A DNA stretch of 64,000 nt from Circinella umbellata. Lineage: Eukaryota; Mucoromycota; Mucoromycetes; Mucorales; Lichtheimiaceae. The stretch spans positions 1 through 64,000 of the forward strand of contig JAIWNF010000023.1 of assembly GCA_025093555.1 (NCBI GenBank), given 5' to 3'. The notes beneath the pieces were generated by a model. The model was given only the letters and a program-made list of their open reading frames with translations, did not search any database and was not told where the DNA came from. The position numbers were made by a program, and so were the translations under genes. Positions within the stretch are counted from its first letter, which is position 1; every line of letters begins with the position of its first letter. This document shows, in pieces, positions 22,884 to 35,893 of the stretch.

Positions 22884-25800
22884 ATGGCATCCTCTACACC
22901 ATCCATTCCAGAAGCTTTTACACTCGATGAACAAAAATTACAAGGTGCCGAAATTTCAGATAAACAAGAACTTTATTTATTACAATGGCTAGCACAAGTT
23001 GAACGCGAGTGTAAAACGATTGATTCCGTAAAGTATTATATTCTTTTTCCTTTTTATACACACCATTCTGTATATACCCTGTGGATAAAAACATCCTCTT
23101 TTTTTTTTGTTCTTTTCTCTTTTTTTTTAACTCAATGCATAAAAAAATTGTTATTCTCATTAGGATATTTTGAAACGAGCACAACCACAATTAGAAAAGA
23201 CTTTATTACGACTCATATCACTTGGAACAGCAAAGCCTCGAAGGCCGATTCGATTCCTTATTGGACGTTGCTTTGTATTATGTTATACACGTGGAGAGAC
23301 GCGTATGTTATTTGATACAGTTACTGCGTTACATAGTTTGATTAATGCTAATAAAAGTATTGACAAGGAGGCTAAAATGTAAATTATCAGGGAAAAAAAG
23401 GGGGTGGTGGAGGGAAACATTTCTGTAAGCAAGGGACTTATGCTAATATGTTTAAATTTTTAGAGCGGCGGTATCAACGACCGGAGCTATCATGGGAGCG
23501 ACGGGAAGCAAGGTAAAAACCACATATACCGAGTTTAAAAGGGAGAAAGATATTAAACTAATTTTTTTTGTTGGTGTGGTAATTCGCTAGGTGTTATCTT
23601 TATTTGCTGAAACAGCTGCACATTTAACTAAAGTAATCAAAACCAATAATGTATGTACACTTTATTAATCTGTTTAATATTACTTTGTTTAGTTTAAACA
23701 AAAAAAAAAGCAATGGTTCTCACATAACGTATATATATGCAATTTAGAATCCATTATTACTTCGGTTGGAAGCAGTCAATGCATTTACATTATTATTAAA
23801 AGGAGCAGGAAAAGCAGCAACAGAACCTATATTAAAAGAATTAACAAAACATCTAAAACATGGATTAGTGGATAAAGCACTTGTCATGCGAGTTGCATGT
23901 GCACAGGTAAAAATGCTAAACAACAGACAGTAGTTTTAATTATTATTATCACTCTTATTGTACTATAAATGATACTAAAATAAGGGATGAATTTTTTTAG
24001 TGTATGCAAGCTGTCATCCAACACGCAAAGCAAACATTCACACAACACGACGTGGAAAATTTTCTTCAGATATTTCTTAAAGCATTTGAAGGTTCCACCT
24101 TCCCTGTTCGTCGAGCCGTCTCATCACTTTGTGCTACCCTTCTTGCATTTACACAAACAACTGCCACCACCGATCCAAATAAACCCAATATTAAACATGC
24201 AATAACAGGCGAAGAAAATGCACGCAGTAACAACGATATTCAAATCATCAATAATAACACACTCATGTCGGTTGATGAAATGCTCAACTTATTATCTAAT
24301 AATTATAATCGGCCCAATGTATCCCGTGAATTCAAGATTGGTATTATTGAAACATATGCAACGTTATTTGTTCTTTTGGGAACTGAATTTGTCGAATCCA
24401 ATTATCCCGTGATCGCACGTCATGTTTTAAAAGAATTGTTGGATGGGACGAAGCAAAGTCTTGCAACATCAGATGGATCGTTTGCTAGAGCACAAGTTTT
24501 CTTTTTGTTACATAGTACGATTGGGAAAAGATTATTGAGTGAACAAGGACAAGCCATGGCAATTCGTCACTTAATTTCGGAATGGGTTAAAAGCTGGCCA
24601 CCATTAAAACGGAATCAATTACCTCCGAATAAACACGCATTGATTTGTGCAACCAATTTAATATCAGCACTTGTTTGCGAATTAGGTGGTGGCGCAAGTG
24701 TTGTCAAGGTAACAAAAATTAAATAGGGATATATTCATTTTTTTCCCTTTCTCATTACTAATATTTTTTTCTCAATCATTCTAATTTTTAATTAGGATAT
24801 TGTTGTTGATCCACTTTTCGTATTATTGACACATCCAAATTTTTCAGTTCAAGCAGCTGCGGCATGGTGTATTCGATGTGTATGTTATTCTGTTCCATCC
24901 AATCTTCCATATCTATTACCACGTGCATTAAACACGCTGGAAAAAGACTTGGCCAACATTTCCAATCCAAGCACTACACCTGATCTATTACGTCGTGTAA
25001 TTGCTTATGCTTATACTGTCGGCTCTATTATGAGTGTATTTCCTGCGCGCCCAATCTACACTTCATTCGAACTTAGCGCAAGAGCCATGTCATTAGCCAC
25101 TCATCTCTTGAAAAATCCCAGCAAATCCAGTGCTATTGCTGGTATCCAAATCCAAGTCGCTTGGATCCTTGTTGGTTCCTTGATGTCTCTCGGTCCCAAT
25201 CTAGTCAAACTTCACTTACCTCAGCTTTTGCTCTTATGGAAAAGTGCATTACCGAAACCAACAGGAAAAGAAGCCAATGCTATTCGAGCCGAAGTCGAAT
25301 GGTCTTATCTTTTCCATATTCGAGAATGTGCCATCAGTTCCATTTACAGTTTTTTGGTTCACAATAGCACAACTTTGGTGACATTGGATGTAGCTAAACG
25401 GATTGCTGCATTACTCAACAACACTTTGGCATTCCTTGCTACAGCACCTAATTCATTTTCTCCAGCAACCATGTCACCTTGCGTTCCGCATCAAACAAGA
25501 TTGGTCGATCAATATTATATGTTGCGTCGTCGTATTTTCCAATGTTTTGTTACTATCCGTCCTTTATTATCAACCTATGAATCATCACTCACCAGTTTAT
25601 TACGTAATTCATTAAATGTATTTATTGAATTGGATAAAGTACAACCCTCATCAGGTGCACATGCTCAAGTCACTGCATCCGTACCAGGTCAATTTATTAG
25701 TGTATGGAGTTCAGCCGATGGTCATGGATATGGCGTAACAAGTAAAATGCAAGGTTATAGAACAGATGTGGCGAAAGAGTATGACGATGATGATGACAAT

Positions 25801-28800
25801 GACGATAATGGGTCTGGCAGTAGTCATGGTAAAGAATGGGTCACCAAAGATCGTTTCCAACGTATTGAAGAATTATTGGAAAGGCCTATTATTGGTTCTG
25901 TCGAACTCGATCCAATCTATATCTATACCACATTTGCATCTACCACTGCAGACGAAGGCAATGAAACACTAGTTTTACCACGTCCAGTAGCACCTTCCAC
26001 AGGTTATATCGATACAAGTATTGAATTATTCGCTACCTTATTTCCAAGTCAACCTCCACCAGTGCAAGAATCCACATTTGAACACATTGCTAGTGTGGTG
26101 AAGGATGCTCGATTGGAAAAAAACTCACCTAAACGAGCAGCAGTCTTAGTTAATGTAACTGTAGCATTATTAGGTGCATTTAAAAATATGATGTCTTCTG
26201 CGAATAAGAAAAAAACAGCTCACGGTATTCCCAGTGGTCGTGCAACTCAATTGGTTCAAGAAATATTGATGGAAGCCATTGTTCACCCTGATCCTTATTT
26301 ACGCAATGCTGCAAGTGAAACAATTGGTCGATTAACAGCTATTGTTGGTGGCTCTTTTGTTGCTGCACAAATGCAACAATTGGTGGACTTGGTCGTAAGT
26401 AATCGTGATCCAGATGTCCGTGCTGGTTGTGCGCTTGCTATCGGTTATATTTATACTCATGTTGGTGGTATGGCTGCTGCTCCACACTTGAAAACATTAT
26501 TTGGTATTCTTGTCTCCTTGAGCAGTGATCCACATCCTGTGGTTCATGCCTGGGCTCTTGAAGCAATTGCTATGACTGTCCGTGCTGCTGGGTTAATGTT
26601 TTCAACTTATGTCAATAGTACTTTGGGTATGGTTGCGAAACTTTATTTAAGCGAGACACATGAACCAGGAAGCGGATCCATTGCTGTTTCCAATGCAGGC
26701 ATGAGTGTTGGATTTTCAGCCTATCAAGAATTTGGTCGTATCATTTATGAACTCATTGGTACTTTGGGTCCTGAACTTCAAGCCTCTTCCAAAATTCGTG
26801 AGCTTTGTCTCAATATGGTGGAAGAACTTAAATTAGAACCGGATGAACGTGTCAATGTGGAAGCTATTCGATGTATTCAGCATTTCTTGATGTTTGCACC
26901 ACATCACCTTAATACCCAGGAACTGGTTCCTTATTTACAAGGGCAAATTGTGAGCTTACATTTACCTTTGAAAAAAGCAGCTGTCACTTGCTTATATCAA
27001 CTGGTCCAACGAGATGCCGAATTGGTATTCAAGGCTGCTCAGCCAGGATTGGATACTGAATTATTTAAAATGTTGGATACGGATCCAGGATTATCGGATG
27101 TTAAGAATGTGATTAAAAGTTGGCTCAAGGAAACAGCATTACATGAACCGTCCGTATGGGTGAATATCACAAAGCGAATCTTGTCAGGTACGAATAAACC
27201 TGATGGTACAACAAAAAACACAACAACCATGGCGGATTTGAATATATCTTCAAGTGGAGGAAGTCGTGGAGGAAGTTTTGATGGCCCTAATGATACTAGT
27301 AAGAGTGGCGGTCAAGATGGATTTGGCGATGATGATGACGACGAAGATTTAGAAGATGATGATGGTGCTGGATTTGGCGATGATGATCAACAAGTAGATA
27401 TTACTACTTCTGTAGCAGATGCTTCTGGAATGACATCCCGTTTGACAGTCAATGTAGAAATTCCACCTCGTTGGCGAACTCAATTGTTTGCTCTTCAGTG
27501 CCTTCAACGAACCATTGAGATCATAGCATCGAGTGGAACAAGAGAACATTTTGATTTGATTTATGCAAGAGCACGTCGTCAACAAGCTGGATTTGGTGAT
27601 TATTTGGTTTTCCGTGTACCAGACTTGATAAAACTTTCATTCACGGCTGCAACTGCTCATGTCGACGAATTGCGTTTGGCTGGTATTTCACTTTTAAGAA
27701 TGGTTATTGAGGTGAATTTCATTTCACTTATTCAAATAATAGAATGATGATGATGATCAAAAATGGAACTGAAAAATAAATAACAACAATATTTGTCTGT
27801 TTAATAGAAATTCGCCACGACAGCTGATCCTGATTTAGAAGGCACATTATTACTGGAACAATATGCAGCTCAAATAGGTGCCGCCTTAACACCTGCATTT
27901 GGCGCTGATTCATCATCGGAAATTGTCAGTGCTGCTGTTCGTGTCTGTGCTATTTATGTCGGTAGTGGTATTGTCAAGGATTTATATCAATTGAGCCGTG
28001 TATTAAAGCTATTGGTATCATCGTTGGACAAGGTCAAGAGTGAAAGTGAATTGACAGGTGTAGGTGAAGTTAAGGATTTGAGTCCACATGCCTCAGTCAT
28101 GGTCAAATTATCTGTATTAAACGCTTGGGCGGAACTTCAAGTAGCAAGCCAAAGACAAGATTATTTACGTCAAATTCTTCAGCCGTGAGTAAAAACAAAA
28201 TTTGTTGAACTTCAGGGTAGTTAAAAAAGGCTAGAAAAGAAAAACTAACCGATACCACAAAAAACTGTAGTAACTTATCGGCATTGAGTCCTTTATGGTT
28301 ACGGTCACTTCAGGATTATGCACGTATTCGACTGGAATCAGATATTGTCGCATTGACAAGCAGTGCAGAAGGTATTCAAACATCATCCAGTGGAGGTATT
28401 GAATCTATGTATTCCGCTGCTACTAAGCAAGTTGTACTGCCTGTAAGTTACTATTCCTATCATTATTACTTGACAGTATCAGTTATTTCGTTTTCCTTTG
28501 TCTTTCCTTTTACTAAAACATAATAAACTTATTCTTTCTAGTATTACCGTAAATCATGGCTCAAAATCATGGAAGCCGTAGCAAGCCTTATTGAAAATGG
28601 TGCTACTTCTATGCTTGACGCATTGTCCAACAATCCAGATGCAGTACAAGCTGAATCTGACAAACCATCTAATCTATTTTATATCTTGTTTGGTCTCTGT
28701 ATTGAGAGTTTATCCCGTATCTCTAGTTCAAGTAGTGGAAGATCGGATATATCCACCATGGTCATTTGTTTAAAAGCGCTTAAAACATTCATTCAACCTT

Positions 28801-30604
28801 CTTTAGCAGGGGAACAATTTTTACCAAAAGCCATCTTTTTGGAATTGATGAACGTGTTTGATCGATTGATTCAAACCGAGGGCTATCGTGTTCAATTGAT
28901 TATTATTGAAATTATACAACGACTGACCAAGAATTATGGTGCAAGTTATTTATGTAACGATCTTACAGAAAGTCAAGATGGTATTAATGATGATTTAAAG
29001 GGAACTATTTTGGAAGATATGGATCGTGCTTTGGAACCTAGTGCTTTTCCATCAACGGCCAAATTATACTACGTATTGAGATTGTTGATTAATGTCTTTT
29101 TACAAAAATTACCAAGTTTATCTACTACCAAACGCTCTTCGACTAGTAAGTTAAATTATTGATATTGGACTGGTTTACATAATTCGGTAAGGAGTGCATA
29201 AGGAAACTGACCATGTTTTTGCGTTTTTTTCTTCTTCTTCTTGTCATAGGATTGACAGGGACAAACCAAGAACAAGTTGCTATTTTATTGGGTCCTTGCC
29301 TGGATGAATTAGGCATGCTTGTGAACATTGCTCCACCAAGTTATAAAATTGATTTATTAGCAATTTGCTTCTATATTTTCTCAGGTAAAAAAAAAAGGAT
29401 CGATTGCTGGCATGGATAGTAATGAAGATATTTATTTTTATCTTTTCTTTTTATATAAATATAGAAATCTTGATGGATAGTAAGCTCGATAAATTATTAG
29501 CACCACGTGTACTTGTTTCACTTAAATCAATGTTACCACAGTTAGAAACAGCACTTGAATCCACAGAGAAACGAACATTGGCACGTCTCAATTGTGCTAT
29601 GCTTCATTCATTATTAGATAATCTTTTCAAAGAGTAAGTAATTTTTTTATACACCTTCTTGAAAAATTTTGCAAAATATCGTGATCAACTGGTGATAATA
29701 ACATAATGACCTATGTTGAAATTTAGGGAGTTAAAAGAAATCAATGAAAACATGTTGAAAAACAAATTATTGGCATCTGTTTTAATTATCACAGGCTGCC
29801 CTGAAGCAAGTATTTATGATGCAGATGGTCGAAATATTTTTGTCAATACAATGAAACAAGCATTACAAAGTGACACTAAGGAGGTATAATACTTATAAGA
29901 ATAATGATTATAAAGGATAAAAAAATAACTCACATATATAAAATTTTTAGATCGCATTGACGGCCCACCAATGTATGAGGATGCTAATCACTTTGCCTGA
30001 AAAAAGATCAGATTCACCAGCTTCTGTATCACTTGGTAAATCGTTACTAAGTGCATTGATACCAGCTATTGTACAACATTTATTATCATTCCAGAACTTA
30101 TCCAACACTATTACAGATGATCAATTAGTATTATTAAATGAAGATGTCAAAACTTTAATAACATTACCAACTGCAGTTCATAATGACACAGAAAGTAAGT
30201 ACTCAGGATAACAATAATAAATGTATAAATTATAATACAGTTGACCCATTAATCGCAAATATATAGAATCTTCCTTGTTAAGTATTGTATTGCCTACCTT
30301 AGCAGCGTTATTGGACCCAGTATCATCCACACAAGAAGCAACAACAATTCATCGTACAGTTATTACTCAAATATTGACGTTGGCTACTAGTATACCACAG
30401 GCATTCAAAGATACGGTTTCTCAATTACCCGACCATGTACGTACACAACTGGAAACATCTGTACGACAAAGTGTATTATCAAGTCAAGAACAGCAACAGA
30501 AACAACAGCAAAAGATTCAAAGACAACAAGAAGAGTTACAACGTAATGAAAATACAAACAAACCAACAATTCAATTAAAGATGGATTTTAGTAACTTCTC
30601 TTAA
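22884..30604 (+). CDS. LAA1: Laa1/HEATR5-like giant HEAT-repeat protein (AP-1/clathrin trafficking), 15 exons
   Basis: Exons: 22884-23027, 23164-23378, 23464-23512, 23591-23650, 23748-23906, 24001-24708, 24796-27711, 27808-28184, 28271-28442, 28542-29145, 29250-29384, 29465-29633, 29727-29883, 29951-30194, 30267-30604. They sum to 6447 bp, 2148 aa, close to yeast Laa1 and animal HEATR5 (about 2000-2070). The N-terminal region (QELYLLQWLAQVERE, then GRCFVLCYTRGETRMLFD) and the later HEAT-type helices are typical of this family, which helps recruit the AP-1 adaptor at the trans-Golgi and endosomes. Two acidic linkers stand out near residues 774 (DDDDDNDDNG) and 1290 (DDDDDEDLEDDD), the second preceded by a Gly/Ser-rich stretch; a Gln-rich segment closes the protein. 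Poly-A signal AATAAA at 30694-30699. No lesions seen. Confidence 0.92.
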
Positions 30605-30955
30605 TAATAATTATACATTTTATACATTATACTTACCTCTAACACCCTGCACATCAGCCCTTATTATCTATAATATTTATATCTTATTTTGAAAATAAAC
30701 TCATCCACATATAATATATTTGTTTTATATACGAATTAAATGTATACTTATTAGACTATTGTAATTTATTAACTGAGCTGATATTCTTAATATAACGACG
30801 CGTCTTGATTACTCAAGTATAATAATTATCCGCGTTTCGAATTTCGGGTTACCTTTTGGACGCGTCTTTTTTTTTCTACCCTTTCCCTTTTCTATTTTTT
30901 TTCGCATCCTTATACATATACACGATATACATTAAAAATTATTAATTATTTAGTA
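30605..30955. promoter_or_regulatory. LAA1 3' end and CAC2 upstream region
   Basis: AATAAA for LAA1 lies at 30694. The rest, with an ACGCGTC motif at both 30797-30803 and 30860-30866 and a pyrimidine-rich run at 30867-30905, should hold the CAC2 promoter. ACGCGT is the core of the MCB cell-cycle box of yeasts, which suits an S-phase chromatin assembly gene; that link is inference. Confidence 0.45.
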
Positions 30956-31209
30956 ATGCGAACCAAGGTAAATTACAACTATCTATTTTTTTTTCTTCTT
31001 TATTATTTATTTCAATGATTAACTAACTAATTCTATTTTTCTTTTCTTATTTTTATAATAATAATAACCTACAATTCAAATTTGAAAGACATTAGAAATT
31101 AATTGGCACGATGGACAAGCCATCTACTCTGTGGATTTTTCATCAGACGGAACACGAATGGCTAGCGCAGGCGCAGATACTTCTGTTCGGGTAAAGATTA
31201 GCAACGCAC

Positions 31210-31243
<34 letters not shown>

Positions 31244-33571
31244 AAAAATAAACGCGCTCAGCATATGTATAAATTGTTTTTTGTAACGAAAACACTGATC
31301 ATTATTGTATATAGTTATGGAGTATGAAACGGCGATTAGAAGTAAATCAAGATATGGGACATAAGAAAAGTTTCGAGAAAAAGATCGAGTCTTTTCCAGT
31401 TCATATTGATTTTCTTTCTGAATTAAAAAGACATTCTGCACCTGTCAACGTTGTTCGATTTTCACCTTCAGGAGAATATCTTGCTTCGGCAGGAGATGGT
31501 AAATAACACACAGTATATATGTTTTGACTATATGTGTAATGCAGTAGGGCATAAATACAATATAGTGTATATGGATTATGAGTTGAGAGTTGAAATTGGA
31601 TAAGAATTATTGATAGCATAATCTTAACTCACAATATTTAATTCTTATTAGATTCATGTGTTATTTTATGGAAAAAGTCATTAACCAAAGATTCAACATT
31701 TGGAAGAGAATATGCAGAATTCGAAAAAGAAACATGGTCTGTTGTACAAATGTTTCAGTAAGTTAATTGTTATGACTATGGTTATTTGGCATGGAATATT
31801 CCCAATCTAGATGTATTATTGATCAAAATAAATTGATATTATTATTTTTATTAGTGGACATAGCAAGGAAATCTATGACTTAGCATGGTCACCATGTAGT
31901 CAATTCTTTATTACAGCATCGATTGATAATACAGCACGTATATGGAGCATTAGTACACGTAAGAAGAATTCGATACGGTTCGGAATAATTGAGTTATTAC
32001 GAAAGGAGAAATAAAAGATATCGGATGAAGGGAAAAAAACTGATAGTTGATATATACATATAATATAATTTATAGGAAGCGCTATTCATGTTCTTACAGA
32101 CCATACACATTATGTACAGGGTGTTTCATGGGATCCAATGGGACAATATGTAGCCACACAAAGTAGTGATAGGTAAAAGAGAAACTCAAGAAGGAAGGAT
32201 TTGGCAAAAAAAAAAATACTAAATAATAATAAAATCGATATTAGATCCGTAGCCATATATAAATATTTAAAAGAAGGACCTGATCGATTAAAAGTGAGTA
32301 GTTGTTCAAAAAGACACCATCGTATTAGCAAACAAAAATCATCCACGGCAGTAACAACCGCATCATCTAATAACTCCAATAATAACGACGATACAACAAA
32401 CAGCATGGCAACAGAAGATGTAACGCCGACCACCACCACAACTACAACTACAACAGTATCTTCATTTCGAATGTACCACGATGAAAATCTTGTGACTTTT
32501 TTCCGACGGCTTTCATTCAGTCCAGAAGGAGCATTTCTTGTTACACCTGCAGGATTATGCAAGAATAGTTTGGAATCAAGTAACACCAATAACAATAATA
32601 ATCAAACAAAAAGTAATAACGACGAAGATAGTGAAGATCTTTCCAATTGCGCCTACATATACCCTCGTAATACATTGCTAAAGTAAGTAATTTTTCATGT
32701 TGTTTTTCTGGAGATAAGCCTGTTATTGATATAGTAAAATAGGCATCCAATGGCATACACAAGTAATCATAACAAACCGTCGATCGCAATCCGTTGGTGT
32801 AGCGATACATATGAACTCCGCCCATCTTCTGAGCCAACTATGTTTCGATTACCTTATCGAATGATTTACGCTGTTGCAAGTCAAGACGCCGTTTATGTCT
32901 ATGATACCCAACACGCCGCGCCGTTGTGTGTTATTTCAGGAATGCATTTTGCACCCATCACTGATATTGCATGGTAATTATATATATATATTTTTGAATG
33001 GATAAAGACAATCTGTTTTTTTATCCTTATATGTATTTTGATTTGAATGAAATGGATGGACAATTAAATCAATGGCTTGGGAACTTTTCCTCGTACTACT
33101 TTTTTTAGGTCACATGACGGAAGTATACTTGCATTTTCTTCAGCAGATGGTTACTGTTCAGCCGTTGTATTTGATGAAAATGAATTAGGCAAAATAAATT
33201 TACAAAAACCGAACACAATGATTACAAACACAACACATAATACAGTTCCATCTTCATCTTCTAATAAAATGATAGTAGAAGAACATGATATTGAAATGAT
33301 GGATATTGCATCTCCTCCGGAAAAAAGGCCTGTTCCCGTAACAACAACAACAACATCTACATCTACACTGTTATCACCAACGCACCAGCAAGCAACTCAT
33401 AATAACCATAGCAACAATAATAACAAGGTCAATGATCTCAACAGTTTAATCAGACCAGCATCTGAAAAAAGGAGTATGGAAACAAATAATACACAACCTA
33501 AAAAACGACGTATTGCACCTACATTTATTTCATCTTCTTTTACTCCACAACAGCAACAACAGCCACAATAA
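30956..33571 (+). CDS. CAC2: CAF-1 subunit B (Cac2/CHAF1B), WD40 histone chaperone, 9 exons
   Basis: Exons: 30956-30967, 31089-31190, 31315-31498, 31652-31757, 31855-31958, 32076-32172, 32245-32682, 32743-32973, 33109-33571; 1737 bp, 578 aa. The first exon is only 12 bp (M-R-T-K); the reading then gives [16 protein letters not shown], the typical N-terminus of Cac2/p60. WD40 repeats end in SVRLW, VILWKK, ARIW and similar. A Ser/Thr/Asn-rich loop interrupts the propeller (32300-32450 and 32560-32640). [10 protein letters not shown] after the last blade is typical of CHAF1B. The tail is disordered and basic (KKRR). The complex deposits H3-H4 behind replication forks. One intron carries a (GA)n run at 31209-31238. 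Confidence 0.93.
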
Positions 33572-34068
33572 AAACAATAGTTATCCTTTGTTTTACTAAA
33601 AATAGTGAAACAATTATAAAACCAAAAAGGAATATATATTGTACATGATTAAAACTTGAAATGCACAACTGCGTTATATTATTGGTTGTTTTATATATAT
33701 AAAAAAAAGTGGCCACGTGGAAAACGAGATAGAAGAAAAGGGGAATGTTAAAAGTTGATTGATTGGTGGAGCCAAGCTTTTTTTTTAGTACAGCGTGTGA
33801 GTTGAGTGTTGGTGAGTTGGGGTGTGGGGATAAAGAAATCAAGTTGACAAAATAATAACTATATATTTACATACAACAAAAAAAAAAATTGAAAAAGGAA
33901 AGAAAAATCGAGTTAATTTTTTTTTCTAAAAAAAAAAAACGACAACAACAAAAAAAAGAGTGGGGTAAAAAACAACAACAAGAATAATAATAGTAATAGT
34001 GATAGTAATAATAATAATAATATGTAATAATAATATGGATGAGATAAAATGATAATGCAAGTAAAAAG
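33572..34068. other. Convergent 3' region between CAC2 and the CAP-Gly gene
   Basis: AT-rich, with A-runs and an (AAT/AGT)n tract at 33980-34035. No gene is visible; it holds the 3' ends of the two converging transcripts. Confidence 0.6.
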
Positions 34069-34954
34069 TTAAACAATGACTTCCAGGTTTTCTTTTAATG
34101 CAAAGATACCACGATCACGATCTGTACTGAAATAACGTTTTCCTTTGACAGAACCGTCATTTTTACCAACTATTATATAATAAAGTTTTATATTAGCTTT
34201 TACTTTTTACCTAATACTATTAATAATAATTAGGAACACATATAAGAATGATTGATTTACCTCTACTATCTAATTCAATACCGACCCATTCTTCACCGGG
34301 AGCAAAATCAACATGGCCAATAAATCGTACATATCCATAAGTTGGTAAAGGTCGACGAATCAGTCGGACTCGAGCGTTCATGTGGATAGGAATGATGTTA
34401 ACAGCATTGTCACCTACTTCTGGTCCGGAACAAACACTCATACTACTACAACCACTACTACTACCACCACCATCTTCGTTTGATGTAGTACTATAAATAC
34501 TACCCAAACTACCTCGTCGATTATTATTGTTATTATTATTATTTAATGGTGATGGTGATGGTGTAATAGGTTTTGTTGGTAATTCAAAAGTCAATCTTCT
34601 TGATCTCACTGCGGTAGCAGCAGCTTGAGCTGCTTCTTCTTCCTCTTGTTGTTGACGTGCTTCTAAAGCATCCATTCTTGCTTGAGTTTCCATTGAAAGT
34701 AGAAGTTCAAGATCATTAACAACATTATCACTAAATTTAGTGGCAAGATCATGATCATATGCACGCGCAAAGGGGCTGATATCGTTCTTGGATGCACTTG
34801 CAGCAACAGAAGTAGTAGTACCTGTTGTACGATGTGAAATCATGGAGGTTGTTGATGGACGTTCCTTCTTTTTTTTCTTTTTCATAGAAAAAAATATAGC
34901 ACTTTTTATTGATAATCCTTTTGGTTTTCGAAATCCAAAAAATGATGGCATCAT
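34069..34954 (-). CDS. CAP-Gly domain protein (microtubule-binding type)
   Basis: Two exons, 34261-34954 and 34069-34169 (intron with GTAAAT donor and TAG acceptor); 795 bp, 264 aa. The start is set at the ATG at 34952-34954 (MMPSFFGFRKPKG); an in-frame ATG further up at 35041 would add 29 residues. The N-terminal two thirds are low complexity: a basic KKKKKKE run, a helical QQQEEEEAAQAAA stretch, an Asn run and a Gly/Ser run. The C-terminus is a CAP-Gly domain: YGYVRFIGHVDFAPGEEWVGIEL, then after the intron the hallmark GKNDGSVKGKRYF, ending shortly after in ENLEVIV. Such domains bind the C-terminal EEY/F of alpha-tubulin or EB proteins. Full-length CLIP, dynactin and tubulin-folding cofactors are longer or differ in domain order, so the exact orthologue is uncertain. 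Confidence 0.85.
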
Positions 34955-35374
34955 TTGATTATTGATACTCTTATTCTTATTATTCTGATGAAAAATTATT
35001 GGCGAAATGATTAAATAACGTAAGGAAAAAAAAAAAGACAAGTAGTTGATAATAGTATAATCAATAGAGGTGAAAAGAAAATAAAAAAGAAAGGGAAAAG
35101 AGGTCTAAAAAAAAAAAAGGTTTTCAAAAAAAAGAAGTAAAAAAAAGTAAAATAATCGATTTTATACTTTTATACACTAACTCTACTCACATAGTAGGTG
35201 TGTGTATACACGTACAAACACATAAACACACCATACTATAGAACGGAAAAGATATCACAAAAAAACAACAACAATTACATATAACTTTACTTGTTCACAC
35301 GTGTCCATCTCCATTTTAAGAAGATCAATTCTTTCTTTCTCTTTTTTGGCGTTAATTTTTTTTTATTATTATCA

Positions 35375-35893
35375 TTATTTAACCTTAACGCTACTTTGTT
35401 GTCCTTGAGCAGGTTGATTAGCTTCACGTCTTGCTGCATCTTGTAATAATGCTGTATCAACAGCTTGTGATGGTAATTGAACATATCGTACAACAGATCC
35501 TCTAATAAAGCAATTCTTGACAGAACTCTATTATCCATTTATCAAATATACATATTTATATTAGTTATATACACTTTCCCTTCTCTTCTTATAAATATTT
35601 ATATAGGTAATTTAATAACTTCTTTTTTTTCAACCTACCATGTGTGGGTATCTTTCTTCATCAATCACCATTATATCATCCAATTTAATATTTAAAAACT
35701 GATCCACAGATTTTAATGTTCCAGTGATGGCAAGATCATTTTTAAGTTCTACAGTTACTTTTTGATCAACCAAGGTTTTAAAAAATGAATAAAACAACTA
35801 AACATGTACATATATAAATAATATTGTTAATACTAATTTGAGTGATTCCAAGAGCCTAATAAATTGTAGACAGAATAAAATATAAAATACCAT
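35375..35893 (-). CDS. LSM2: U6 snRNA-associated Sm-like protein Lsm2, 3 exons
   Basis: Exons: 35891-35893 (the ATG alone), 35639-35797, 35375-35527; 104 aa. The junctions are clean: ATG followed by GTATTT, acceptors TAG, both introns phase 0. The second exon begins LFYSFFKTLVDQKVTVEL, with DLAITGTLKSVDQFLN and IKLDDI following, the Sm1 motif of Lsm2; the third has NCFIRGSVVRYVQLP (Sm2) and a Gln-rich tail. Lsm2 is part of the Lsm1-7 ring (cytoplasmic mRNA decay) and the Lsm2-8 ring (U6 snRNP). The usual Lsm2 length is about 95 aa, so this is complete. Confidence 0.95.

Noticed and set aside
32110..32595. Minus-strand 161-aa frame opposite CAC2
   Set aside because: It mirrors the Thr/Asn repeat region of the CAC2 exon and intron; the plus strand has clean exon joins and WD40 motifs.
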